Positions 54,802 to 63,036 of a stretch of 64,000 nucleotides of DNA are shown in pieces (positions within the stretch are counted from its first letter, which is position 1; each line of letters starts with the position of its first letter). A model generated the notes under the pieces. The model did not search any database and was not told the origin of the DNA. It was given only the letters and a program-made list of their open reading frames with translations. This stretch comes from Chryseobacterium artocarpi (lineage in GTDB: Bacteria; Bacteroidota; Bacteroidia; Flavobacteriales; Weeksellaceae). A program made the translations under genes and the position numbers. The stretch is from positions 310,001 through 374,000 of the forward strand of contig NZ_MAYH01000001.1 in the NCBI RefSeq assembly GCF_001684975.1, written 5' to 3'.

Positions 54802-55800
54802 TTAAATAGGCTGATATCGTCTGCCTGTTTTGTTAAAAAATCTTTTCACTCTTCTGATTTTGACCTTAGACCGTTTCGAAAGTTTAAAGTATTTGGTAAT
54901 ATTGGTAAGAAGTACTCCCAGCAATATAACTGCCAAACCATATAGCTGACTACCATTGATACTTTGATTGGCTACAATCCATCCTGCAATAACCGTAACA
55001 ATAGGGTTAATATAGGTATGGGTGCTTACCAATGCAGCGGGTTTCACGGACAACAGCCAAATGTACGACAAATACGCGACTATTGATCCAAAGAAGATCA
55101 AAAACAGAACACCCAGCCATGCTGATAATGGGATCGCTGATACTGAAAAACCTGTCCATTCATTTCTGAATAAAGAGATAAGAAATGACGCCAATCCTGC
55201 TACAATAAGCTGTTGTGCAATATTCATGAAGGTAGATTGTGATGCAGGATTTTTCTTAGAATATAAAGATCCTAAAACCCATGCAATAGAACTCAAACCT
55301 AATACTATAAATGCTGTAATACGGAGATGACCGTCAACAGCAGCATGTGCCGCATGTGAATTTACACTGCCTTTTAAAAATAATATCAGCCCAGTAAAAC
55401 CAATGGCTAGCCCTATCGGAATAAATTTATCTGAAAAATAATACTTCCAGTTTTTTCTGTCAATTGCGATAAACCAGAAAGGACCGGTTGCTATACAGAT
55501 AGCAGCTTCGGATGCCATTACATATTGTTCTCCCCATGCTACAAGACCGGTTCCTCCGGTAAGGATAAGGATTCCGGTGATGGCGTTTTTCTTCCAGTTT
55601 ACCAAAGAATTTGCCTTTTCTCCTTTAGAAAGAAGATATCCCATCATCAGAATTCCTGCTACCAGAAATCTCAATCCGGAAAGTATAAATGGTGGAAAAC
55701 CTTTTAAGCCAAATGAAATAGCTAAAAACGTCATCCCCCATATTACATAGATATTTGTAAATGCCAATGGAACTAACCATTTGTTTTTAGAATTGCTCAT
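54802..55800 (-). CDS. EamA/DMT-family transporter
   Basis: 332 residues with ten hydrophobic helices in two EamA repeats (NIYVIWGMTFLAISFGLKGF, PPFILSGLRFLVAG for the first; ASFLISL ... LFLIFFGSIVAYLSYIWLLS for the second) and a basic C-terminal tail. DMT transporters of this type export amino acids or metabolites. As first gene of an operon with metNIQ, it may move methionine, cysteine or a related thioether, an inference from context only. A terminator-like hairpin and a short Met-rich ORF lie directly upstream. Confidence 0.9.
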   Translation of the reverse strand: MSNSKNKWLVPLAFTNIYVIWGMTFLAISFGLKGFPPFILSGLRFLVAGILMMGYLLSKGEKANSLVNWKKNAITGILILTGGTGLVAWGEQYVMASEAAICIATGPFWFIAIDRKNWKYYFSDKFIPIGLAIGFTGLILFLKGSVNSHAAHAAVDGHLRITAFIVLGLSSIAWVLGSLYSKKNPASQSTFMNIAQQLIVAGLASFLISLFRNEWTGFSVSAIPLSAWLGVLFLIFFGSIVAYLSYIWLLSVKPAALVSTHTYINPIVTVIAGWIVANQSINGSQLYGLAVILLGVLLTNITKYFKLSKRSKVKIRRVKRFFNKTGRRYQPI

Positions 55801-55830
55801 TTTTATTTTTTTTATGTTGTTGGTTTTAAT

Positions 55831-55860
55831 AAAAAAAGGCTCTACAACTTGGTAGGGCCT
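55831..55860 (-). terminator. Leader terminator (attenuator-like) before the EamA-met operon
   Basis: Read leftward: AGGCCCTAC, six-base loop, GTAGAGCCT, then seven Ts; one mismatch in the stem. It sits 31 bp before the EamA start and 30 bp after the short Met/Cys-rich ORF, the arrangement of a transcription attenuator. The 5' arm (minus-strand CCTAC, 55852-55856) can alternatively pair with GTGGG at the end of the leader ORF (55894-55898). Confidence 0.75.
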
Positions 55861-55890
55861 TATGAAAAGTATGTCATATTAAATGTAAGG

Positions 55891-55989
55891 TCACCCACAG
55901 TATTCTTGATGCACAGGCATACAAATAGCTTTCATCATATGTTTCATGATGTTTTTATTTGTTATATTATTCTTTGTTTCTGTGCTCAT
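55891..55989 (-). CDS. Candidate Met/Cys-rich leader peptide of the EamA-metNIQ operon
   Basis: A 32-residue ORF (starts MSTETKNNITNKN, ends MKHMMKAICMPVHQEYCG). It has Met at 1, 15, 18, 19 and 24 and Cys at 23 and 31, a striking density for so short a peptide. It precedes a terminator hairpin and then an operon that carries methionine transport genes, so ribosome pausing at Met or Cys codons could set read-through. It could instead be a small functional protein. Start and translation are unproven. Confidence 0.55.
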   Translation of the reverse strand: MSTETKNNITNKNIMKHMMKAICMPVHQEYCG

Positions 55990-56435
55990 TTAGTTTTATT
56001 TTCTGAATACGATTGCAAATATATAATATAATTTTAATTAGTCTACTAAAAATATAGACTTTTTAAAGATTAAATTATTGTTAATCATTTAATATGTTTG
56101 TTTTCAGTAAGTTGTGTGTTTTGTTTTTTTCTTTTCTAATCAATTTAAAATTGTTACTTTTATTTTTAAGTATATTTTTTAATAAAAAAAGAGTTTTTGC
56201 TCTTTTGTGAAAAAAAGAAAAAGATTTGAAATTTTTAGGAATTGTTCAATTGGATGAATAAGGTTAATGTCTTTTGAAGTTTTAATTGAGAAAATATACC
56301 TGTTTGTGAATTAGAGATAATAGGGCATCTGAGATAATAGGGCATAAAATGATAGCGAATATTAATTGTCAATCATAAAAAATAAAGATCCCACTAGATA
56401 AATCTTTCTCTAATGCTAAAAATCGGGTAAGTATT
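55990..56435. other. AT-rich intergenic region with a 17-bp-period direct repeat
   Basis: About 450 bp between the leader ORF and the shared operator. GAGATAATAGGGCAT occurs twice in tandem (56314-56328 and 56331-56345) with a 2-bp spacer, possibly a regulator site or a slippage duplication. No gene or RNA was recognised. Confidence 0.5.
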
Positions 56436-56484
56436 ATTTATTAAACTAGTTAAATGTGCACATTGTTTATGAGTAGTAATTTAG
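56436..56484 (+). promoter_or_regulatory. Shared operator plus promoter box, copy 1
   Basis: The 23-bp element at 56436-56458, with core TTAAACTAGTTAA centred on the palindrome AACTAGTT, is identical to the one at 62955-62977. Exactly 18 bp downstream is TAATTTAG (56477-56484), one base from the TAnnTTTG box. The element overlaps the -33 region, as expected of a repressor site. Confidence 0.7.
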
Positions 56485-56500
56485 CATTAAAATTAAAGAC

Positions 56501-57433
56501 ATGGATAATAGAATATTAGGTCTGCATCATATTACTGCCATTGCAGACAATGCAAAAAGAAATTTAGATTTTTACACTCAGGTTTTAGGAGTGAGATTGG
56601 TAAAGAAAACTGTAAATTTTGACGATCCGGGAACCTATCATTTCTATTTTGGGAATGAAAATGGAACACCGGGAACTATTCTTACTTTCTTTCCCTGGGA
56701 AGGGATAGGGCAGGGGACTAACGGAAGCGGAATGGCTACTCATATTGGGTATTCAGCTCCTAAAAACAGTTTAGAATTCTGGAAAAACAGATTAAATGGT
56801 TTCAATGTCAATGTAGAAGAAGGAGAGCTTTTTGGTGAGAAAATGATTTCATTTAAAGATCCTGACGGACTTCAGTTACAGTTTATAGAGTCCTCCAATG
56901 ATGACAACCGAAAAGTATGGACAACCGATGATATCAAGGATGAAAATGCATTAAAAGGATTTCATAATGTAACTCTTACTTTGAAAAAGGCAGAGCCTAC
57001 TATCAAAGTTCTGACAGATATTTTAGGCTATGATCTTCAAAAACAAGAAGCCGACAGATACAGATTGGCAACCAATGCTATTGATACAGCAAATATTATA
57101 GATATCATTGAGAATGATAAAATGCCAGCAGGAAGAAATGCCGCAGGAACCAATCATCACATTGCCTTCAGAGTGAAAGATGATAATATATTAATGGAAT
57201 ACCGTGAAAAAGTATTATCCACAGGATTGAATATTACTCCGAAGATCAACAGAGATTATTTCTATTCATTGTATTTCCGTGAACCGGGAGGGGTTTTGTT
57301 TGAAATTGCAACGGATAATCCGGGATTCACAGTGGATGAAGATTTGGCAGAATTAGGTGAAAATTTAAAATTACCGGCTCAGTATGAAGGGATGAGAGAT
57401 AAAATAGAAGGTGTATTGCCGAAGTTATCATAG
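56501..57433 (+). CDS. Ring-cleaving-dioxygenase-like VOC protein (MhqA/MhqO type)
   Basis: 310 residues with two VOC modules. Each starts with a conserved LGLHHITAIADNAKRNLDFY or ALKGFHNVTLTL pattern. Metal-ligand candidates are the His in the first HHIT, the His in NHHIAF and the Glu in GGVLFEIA. It matches the MhqA/MhqO-type glyoxalase/dioxygenase family that degrades quinone or hydroquinone compounds. It is about 50% similar by eye to the protein at 57891, sharing QVLGVRLVKKTVNFDD-like runs. It is preceded by a shared operator also found before the pirin gene. Followed by a small acetyltransferase gene 48 bp away. Confidence 0.9.
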   Translation: MDNRILGLHHITAIADNAKRNLDFYTQVLGVRLVKKTVNFDDPGTYHFYFGNENGTPGTILTFFPWEGIGQGTNGSGMATHIGYSAPKNSLEFWKNRLNGFNVNVEEGELFGEKMISFKDPDGLQLQFIESSNDDNRKVWTTDDIKDENALKGFHNVTLTLKKAEPTIKVLTDILGYDLQKQEADRYRLATNAIDTANIIDIIENDKMPAGRNAAGTNHHIAFRVKDDNILMEYREKVLSTGLNITPKINRDYFYSLYFREPGGVLFEIATDNPGFTVDEDLAELGENLKLPAQYEGMRDKIEGVLPKLS

Positions 57434-57481
57434 ATCATTACCCTAGATTTAGAAAGATATTAATTTTGAAAAAATAAAAAG

Positions 57482-57772
57482 ATGGAAAGAACAGAAATCG
57501 TTTTAGAAGGAAGAAAAGGAGAAATTCAACTTTTCTCAGATGATCAGAAAGCCGGTAAAATGGATATTTCAGTCATTGGAAAAAAACTGACAGTATACCA
57601 TACTGAAGTAAGCCCCGAATATGAAGGACAAGGGTTTGCTAAAATATTATTGGAAAGGCTGGTTTCCTATGCAAGAGAAAATGATCTGAAAATAGTACCA
57701 TTATGTCCTTTTGTGTATGCACAGTTCAAACATCATCCGGAAGAATATAACGATGTATGGTTAAAAGAATAA
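57482..57772 (+). CDS. Small GNAT-family N-acetyltransferase (YjdJ-like)
   Basis: 96 residues, the size of the minimal YjdJ-type GNAT proteins. The acetyl-CoA-binding segment EGQGFAKILLERLVSYAREN (about 52-71) and a C-terminal LCPFVYAQFKHHPEEYNDV are diagnostic. Substrate unknown. It sits between the two VOC genes and is probably co-transcribed with the first. Confidence 0.88.
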   Translation: MERTEIVLEGRKGEIQLFSDDQKAGKMDISVIGKKLTVYHTEVSPEYEGQGFAKILLERLVSYARENDLKIVPLCPFVYAQFKHHPEEYNDVWLKE

Positions 57773-57890
57773 TGCTAAGCAAATAAAAGTTTAAGGAGTG
57801 TAAAGGTAAACACGCTTATTGATAAATTTACCTTTTCACCCTTTTGCTATCTTAGTTTTATAACAAACCCAATTAATAACAACCCTCATT

Positions 57891-58844
57891 ATGAACCTTA
57901 TAACAGGACTGCATCACGTTACAGCAATCACTGGCAATGCTCAGGAAAATATAGACTTTTATACCGGAGTTTTAGGACTTCGTTTAGTAAAAAAAACGGT
58001 AAACTTTGATTATTCGGAAGCGTATCACTTTTATTTCGGAGATGAATATGGAACACCCGGAACAATCATGACAACTTTTCCGTATGGGAAAGATTTGATC
58101 AACGGGAGGCATGGGAAAGGAATGTTGAATACTACCGCTTTTTCAGTTTCTATTGATGCATTGGATTATTGGATGAGCCGTCTGGAAAAGTTTAATATAC
58201 CCTATAAACAACCTCAGCAAAGGTTTTCTGAAGATGTTTTCATCTATCTTGAAGATTTTGACGGATTGGGTCTTGAGCTTGTTTTTAATGATAAAGATGA
58301 AAGAAAGGGATACTATAACAGATATATTCCAAAAGATTATGCTTTAAAAGGAATCCATCATGTTGAAATTTGGCAGGATGCTTATGAGAGAACAGCAGCT
58401 CTTTTAATGACTCAGATGGATCATAAAGTTATTAATGAAAGCTCAGACCGCTTGAGATTAGGTACAGAAAATCTTCCGGGAAAATATGTAGACTTACTTT
58501 CTACTCCCAATGTGTTGAAAGGGCTTGCTGGCAGAGGTACCGTACATCATGTGGCTTTTGCGACTCCGGATGCAGAATCTCAGCTTAAAATGATTGAACG
58601 GTTAAATGCTTATGGATTGGAGCATACAGGAGTAAAAGATCGTAAATATTTTACTTCAGTATATTTTAAAGAACCAGGAGGTATTTTATTTGAGATTGCA
58701 ACTTCAGGTCCAGGATTCGATGTAGATGAGGAAGCTGCATTTTTAGGAGAAGATCTGCAATTGCCTCAACAGTTTGAAGAGCAAAGAGAACACTTAATTA
58801 CTGTTCTTCCAAAAATAAATTATCCAACAGAAAAATTCAGATAG
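57891..58844 (+). CDS. Ring-cleaving-dioxygenase-like VOC protein (MhqE/MhqO type)
   Basis: 317 residues, paralogue of the protein at 56501: LITGLHHVTAITGNAQENID, FYTGVLGLRLVKKTVNFDYS, YHFYFGDEYGTPGTIMT, then a second module (ALKGIHHVEIWQDA ... VHHVAFATPDAESQ ... EPGGILFEIATSGPGF). Metal-ligand His and Glu residues are kept. The hydrolase gene starts 3 bp after its stop, the same pairing as B. subtilis mhqE-mhqD, which is induced by hydroquinone and detoxifies it. The promoter region (57773-57890) does not carry the shared operator. Confidence 0.9.
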   Translation: MNLITGLHHVTAITGNAQENIDFYTGVLGLRLVKKTVNFDYSEAYHFYFGDEYGTPGTIMTTFPYGKDLINGRHGKGMLNTTAFSVSIDALDYWMSRLEKFNIPYKQPQQRFSEDVFIYLEDFDGLGLELVFNDKDERKGYYNRYIPKDYALKGIHHVEIWQDAYERTAALLMTQMDHKVINESSDRLRLGTENLPGKYVDLLSTPNVLKGLAGRGTVHHVAFATPDAESQLKMIERLNAYGLEHTGVKDRKYFTSVYFKEPGGILFEIATSGPGFDVDEEAAFLGEDLQLPQQFEEQREHLITVLPKINYPTEKFR

Positions 58845-58847
58845 TAA

Positions 58848-59468
58848 ATGAGTCATACTTTAAATATAAAAACAGCAGGAATACCATTAAAACAGGCAAA
58901 AAAAGCTTTGATTATGGTACACGGACGAGGTGGAAGTGCTCAGGATATTTTGAGCATTTCCCAACATTTGAATGTAAATGATTATGCGATATTGGCTCCA
59001 CAAGCCTTGAATCATACCTGGTATCCATTGTCGTTTATGGCACCCGTAGATCAGAACGAACCATGGCTGTCATCAGCTCTTGAAATCATAGGTGAGACGG
59101 TTCAGGTTGTTACAGATGCAGGAATAGCTCCGGAGAATATTTATTTTTTCGGGTTTTCTCAAGGAGCATGCCTTACTTTAGAGTTTTTAGTAAGAAATGC
59201 TCAGAAGTTTGGTGGGGCAGCAGCTATTATTGGTGGTGTGATCGGTGATAAGATCAACCGTGAGAATTATAAAGGTGATTTTGCCGGAACTTCTGTTTTG
59301 TTAGCAACCAGTAATCCTGATTTCCATGTTCCTGTTGAAAGAGTATATGCTACAGCAAATATTCTAAAAGAGATGAACGCTGAGGTAACGGAGAAAGTAT
59401 ATGCCAATTTTGGGCACTTTATCAATGAGGAGGAAATACAACTTGCCAACTCAATCATATTTAAATAA
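58848..59468 (+). CDS. Alpha/beta hydrolase, phospholipase/carboxylesterase family (MhqD-like)
   Basis: 206 residues. Nucleophile elbow FGFSQGACL (Ser near 105), oxyanion-type HGRGGSAQDIL near 25, an Asp in NPDFHVPVERV and the catalytic His in YANFGHFIN complete the triad of this carboxylesterase/phospholipase family. It lies 3 bp after the VOC gene, and the pair corresponds to MhqED. It likely acts on ring-opened or thiol-conjugated quinone products, an inference from the B. subtilis pair. Confidence 0.92.
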   Translation: MSHTLNIKTAGIPLKQAKKALIMVHGRGGSAQDILSISQHLNVNDYAILAPQALNHTWYPLSFMAPVDQNEPWLSSALEIIGETVQVVTDAGIAPENIYFFGFSQGACLTLEFLVRNAQKFGGAAAIIGGVIGDKINRENYKGDFAGTSVLLATSNPDFHVPVERVYATANILKEMNAEVTEKVYANFGHFINEEEIQLANSIIFK

Positions 59469-59518
59469 ATAGTCTAGCCTTGATCCGGAAAGATGTTACA
59501 AAAATAAAATTCTTAAGA

Positions 59519-59561
59519 AATGACAAAGTGTGCAGATAAATAAATCGTACAGTTTGTCATT
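59519..59561. repeat. Intergenic inverted repeat
   Basis: AATGACAAA (59519-59527) and TTTGTCATT (59553-59561) pair perfectly over a 25-base loop. It could be a weak terminator or a dispersed repeat; no T-run follows. Confidence 0.5.
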
Positions 59562-59602
59562 CTGTAGAATCTAAAGAATACATTAATTAAAAAACAGAGA
59601 TC

Positions 59603-59956
59603 ATGAATATTACCCGTATTTTCAGTGATAAAGAAGGAGATACACATTTTGAAAGTATTAATATTCCGCTTGTAGATCAAGGAGATATCGGATTTTTATC
59701 TGAAACTTTTGATGTTCAAAAACTACAGTTTCGAAAAGTCTCTGCAAATTACAATTATGATTTTCATTGTGCTCCTCAGATACAATATATTGTGCTCCTG
59801 GATGGCGGAGTGGAAATAGAAACTTCGTTGGGTATAAAAAAGAAATTCCAAACAGGTGAAATTCTTTTGGTAGAAGACATTACAGGGAAAGGACATAAAA
59901 CAAAGAATCTGGAGAAAAAGGAAAGAACATCATTGTTTATTTATATAAAAGATTAA
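59603..59956 (+). CDS. Cupin-like small protein
   Basis: 117 residues with cupin strand order: FESINIPLVDQGDIGFLSET, then NYNYDFHCAPQIQYIVLLDG, GVEIETS and KKFQTGEILLVEDITGKGHK. The His residues of YDFHCAP and KGHKT are candidate metal ligands, but the classic cupin motif is incomplete. Cytoplasmic. Substrate unknown. Confidence 0.78.
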   Translation: MNITRIFSDKEGDTHFESINIPLVDQGDIGFLSETFDVQKLQFRKVSANYNYDFHCAPQIQYIVLLDGGVEIETSLGIKKKFQTGEILLVEDITGKGHKTKNLEKKERTSLFIYIKD

Positions 59957-60006
59957 ATTTTATTAAAACACTAAATATCTATTTTTCAATAATCAACTTT
60001 AAAACC

Positions 60007-61617
60007 ATGCATGAGAAATTACTTTTAATTTTAGGATTATTATTAATCGTCATGATGCTGGTCATGCTGGCACAACGAATCAAAATTGCTTATCCTATTT
60101 TTCTGGTCCTGGCAGGATTGGGAATCAGTATGATTCCGGGAGTTCCGGTTTTAAAACTGGACCCTGATATTATATTTTTAATCTTTTTACCTCCACTTTT
60201 ATATGAAGCAGCTTGGTATACCTCCTGGAATGATTTCTGGAAATGGAAACGCCCTATCAGCTTACTTGCTTTTGGATTGGTATTTCTAACGTCTTTAGTT
60301 GTAGCATATGTTTCGCAGGCTTTAATCCCAGGTTTTACTTTAGCATTAGGGTTTTTATTAGGTGGGATTGTGTCTCCTCCTGATGCTGTGGCAGCAACAA
60401 CTGTACTGAAAGGTTTGAAAGTTCCAAAACGAACAATCGCCATATTGGAAGGAGAAAGTTTAATCAATGATGCTTCTTCATTAATTGTTTTCCGTTTTGC
60501 TCTAGCAGCTGTGATGACAGGTGTTTTTTCAATGCATGAAGCAACAGGACAGTTCTTTCTGGTAGCAGGAATGGGCATTGTGGTGGGAATTGCCGGAGCA
60601 CATATTTTCTATGTGATTCATAGGTTTTTGCCAACTACCCCGGCTATTGATGCGGCACTTACTGTAATGACACCTTACATTTTATTTCTTTCTGCCGAGC
60701 ATTTCCACTTTTCAGGAGTAATGGCAGTGGTAAGTGGCGGATTGTTCATGTCTTTCCGTGCTCATGAGATTTTTAAAACGGGAACCACAAGAATCAATAT
60801 GACAGGAGTCTGGAATACCCTGATATTTGTAATGAATGCTTTAGTATTTGTTTTAATAGGTCTTGAACTTCCTGATATTATTAATGGTTTAGGAGAAACA
60901 TCATTAATGCAGGGAATTAAATATGGTTTGATTATAAGCCTGATTGTGATTGTAGTTCGTTTGTTGTGGATTTATCCTGTTGCCCATATTCCAAGATGGA
61001 TTAGTGCTGAGGCTCGTCGTGATGCTAGTCCGGGATGGAAAAATCCATTGATTATCGGATGGGCAGGGATGAGAGGAGTAGTTTCTTTAGCAACAGCCCT
61101 TTCTATACCGGTTATGATGAATTCACAGACTGAGTTTCCTATGAGAAACCTGATTATTTTTATCACATTTATAGTTATTTTTGTAACATTGGTTTTTCAG
61201 GGACTTACATTACCTTTGATCATTAAATTAATAAAAATTGGAGAGCTTGATCATATTCTTCCTTCTCATGAACAACAAGCCGGGATTCAAATAAGACTTG
61301 ATAAGCTGGCTGTCAATAGACTCAATCATGAATATGAAACTTCCATTACTACAAATAGCCTGATAGAAAATCTTAAAAAAGCACTGGAAAATGATATCAC
61401 ACTTCATGAAAATCATTTAAATTCTGTAGAAATGTGTAGCAACAGACAAAGTGATATGGAAGAATATCAGAATGTTATGCTTGATATTTTTGCATTGCAA
61501 AGAAAAGAACTATTTAAGATGAAGCGTGAAAAGGTTTTCACTGATGAGGAGATCCGTAAGGCAGAGTCGCAACTGGATTTGAATGAATTGAAAATAATAG
61601 GGAATAAACACCTATAG
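60007..61617 (+). CDS. Na+/H+ antiporter of the CPA1 family
   Basis: 536 residues. About 12-13 membrane helices are followed by a ~130-residue cytoplasmic tail. The CPA1 signatures are present: FLPPLLYEAAWYTSW, GGIVSPPDAVAATTVL (the Asp of the ion-binding pair) and LEGESLINDASSLIVFRFAL, plus the GWAGMRGVVSLATAL motif near the end of the membrane part. It exchanges protons for sodium or potassium and sets internal pH and salt balance. Single gene, 50 bp after the cupin gene. Confidence 0.93.
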   Translation: MHEKLLLILGLLLIVMMLVMLAQRIKIAYPIFLVLAGLGISMIPGVPVLKLDPDIIFLIFLPPLLYEAAWYTSWNDFWKWKRPISLLAFGLVFLTSLVVAYVSQALIPGFTLALGFLLGGIVSPPDAVAATTVLKGLKVPKRTIAILEGESLINDASSLIVFRFALAAVMTGVFSMHEATGQFFLVAGMGIVVGIAGAHIFYVIHRFLPTTPAIDAALTVMTPYILFLSAEHFHFSGVMAVVSGGLFMSFRAHEIFKTGTTRINMTGVWNTLIFVMNALVFVLIGLELPDIINGLGETSLMQGIKYGLIISLIVIVVRLLWIYPVAHIPRWISAEARRDASPGWKNPLIIGWAGMRGVVSLATALSIPVMMNSQTEFPMRNLIIFITFIVIFVTLVFQGLTLPLIIKLIKIGELDHILPSHEQQAGIQIRLDKLAVNRLNHEYETSITTNSLIENLKKALENDITLHENHLNSVEMCSNRQSDMEEYQNVMLDIFALQRKELFKMKREKVFTDEEIRKAESQLDLNELKIIGNKHL

Positions 61618-61721
61618 AAAAAGTAAAAGTATATGAGTGCCAGTATTTTATTACATGTAAGTCGGTCAATAGAAAACTGTACTCATATACTATTAAATAT
61701 AACGCTTTAATTTTGAGCATA

Positions 61722-62033
61722 ATGAAAACACTACATTTTTTAGTCATAGGAAAAAATCAGGAAATTCTGGATGTCTTAAAAAGAATTATAGAAAATAATG
61801 AAGGCTGGACTGCCAAAATTCAGAGTGACGAGAACTTCTGTTATGAGTATCTCAAGAGAAATCATGTAGATATTGTATTGCTAAGCTCAGGATTGGAAGA
61901 ACAGTTTGAAAAAGATATTAAAGTATTTTGTACCGGTTTAAACAAAGATGTGAAAGTAATTGATCATTACGGAGGCGGAAGTGGACTTTTAAAGAATGAA
62001 GTTTACAGTCTTTTTCCTAATTTGCAGGAGTAA
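61722..62033 (+). CDS. Receiver-like protein without clear phosphorylation site
   Basis: 103 residues from MKTLHFLVIGKNQEIL; an ATG 3 codons upstream is also in frame. The alternating hydrophobic strand/helix pattern (LHFLVIGKNQEILDVLKRII ... HVDIVLLSSG ... DVKVIDHYGG) resembles a response-regulator receiver. The acidic pocket and phospho-acceptor Asp are not clear: the strand that should end in Asp reads VDIVLLSSG. It may be a pseudo-receiver. The Crp-like regulator gene starts 11 bp later, so the two are linked. Confidence 0.68.
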   Translation: MKTLHFLVIGKNQEILDVLKRIIENNEGWTAKIQSDENFCYEYLKRNHVDIVLLSSGLEEQFEKDIKVFCTGLNKDVKVIDHYGGGSGLLKNEVYSLFPNLQE

Positions 62034-62043
62034 ACTTTACTCC

Positions 62044-62628
62044 ATGTTTGAAAATATTATCAGAAACATTACAAGATTCATTACCATTACACCACAGGAA
62101 GAGAAAGCATTTACAGATTTATTGGTGTGTGAGAGATACCCTAAGAAAACTGTTTTACTGAGGGAAGGAGAGATTTGTCAGTTTGAAGGCTATATTCATA
62201 AGGGATGTGTGAGAATGTACTGTCTGGACGATAATGGAACCGAAGTAACGCTGCTGTTTGCCATTGAAGACTGGTGGATCAGTGATATTGCATCATTTCA
62301 GGATCAGAAACCTTCTAAAGTTTATATTGAAACCCTTGAAGACTCAGAAATCTATATGCTGAATCCTACAACAAAAGAAAAGCTGTTAAACGAAATTCCC
62401 AAGTTTGAAAGGGTTTTCAGAATGCTGGTGCAAAGAAATCTCACTACTCTTCAAAGCCGATTGGTAGATACCATATCCAAATCTGCCTCAGACCGATACT
62501 TAGAATTTATAAAAGTATACCCTTCTATTCCACAAAGAGTTGCGCAATATTATATAGCTTCCTATTTAGGCGTTTCAAAAGAATTTGTAAGCACGATCAG
62601 AAAACGTCTTGCCTCAAAAGAGAAATAG
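62044..62628 (+). CDS. Crp/Fnr-family transcriptional regulator
   Basis: 194 residues from MFENIIRNITRF; the frame is open 16 codons upstream into the preceding gene, but that start overlaps it. A cNMP-binding-type beta-barrel (about 25-120: KKTVLLREGEICQFEGYIHK ... LLFAIEDWWISD) is linked by a long helix to a C-terminal HTH region (SDRYLEFIKVYPSIPQRVAQ, YYIASYLGVSKEFVSTIRKR). The residues that bind cAMP in Crp are not recognised, so the signal is unknown. Follows the receiver-like gene. Confidence 0.88.
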   Translation: MFENIIRNITRFITITPQEEKAFTDLLVCERYPKKTVLLREGEICQFEGYIHKGCVRMYCLDDNGTEVTLLFAIEDWWISDIASFQDQKPSKVYIETLEDSEIYMLNPTTKEKLLNEIPKFERVFRMLVQRNLTTLQSRLVDTISKSASDRYLEFIKVYPSIPQRVAQYYIASYLGVSKEFVSTIRKRLASKEK

Positions 62629-62954
62629 ATAATAGATGGCTGCCGAATTTTTATAGAGATTGAAGATTCACTAGTATCAATAACATTTCTTATGATTTGG
62701 GTTTTTAAAATTCAAACAAACTAAAATCTGCACAATCAGCACAATCTGCGGGAGCAACATTTCATCATTCATTTATTAGATTCATGAAATAAAAACATTC
62801 GTCTGCCACTGTCAGAATAAAGACTTTCTCAACAGTATACAATTTTATCGAAGATAAATTTTTTGCGCCTTACATCAGTAGCATGTAAAGTAATCTTGCG
62901 TCTTTGTGATTTCCAACAACCCCCATTAAAAAACATTTATTTTAAAATAAAGCA
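62629..62954. other. Intergenic region with degenerate repeats
   Basis: About 325 bp. ATCTGCACAATCAGCACAATCTGC (62729 region) contains a repeated CACAATC unit, and CTTGCGTCTTTGTG occurs near 62893. Both look like pieces of dispersed intergenic repeats. No ORF or RNA. Confidence 0.35.
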
Positions 62955-63003
62955 ATTTATTAAACTAGTTAAATGTGTAACCATTTCCGTTGTTCTAAAT
63001 TTG
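62955..63003 (+). promoter_or_regulatory. Shared operator plus promoter box, copy 2
   Basis: Identical 23-bp element at 62955-62977, then exactly 18 bp to TAAATTTG (62996-63003), a perfect TAnnTTTG box, 33 bp before the pirin ATG. The geometry is the same as at 56436. Confidence 0.75.
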
Positions 63004-63036
63004 TCATATCAAAAACAAACAAATAACACTTGAGAT

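Noticed and set aside
55849..56031. Rightward 60-residue ORF
   Set aside because: It is antisense to the Met-rich leader ORF and starts within the attenuator. No domain or neighbour supports it.
54802..56435. SAM-type riboswitch upstream of the met transport operon
   Set aside because: I looked for a SAM-box layout between the EamA start and 56.4 kb and saw none. The leader ORF plus hairpin is the only structured feature found.
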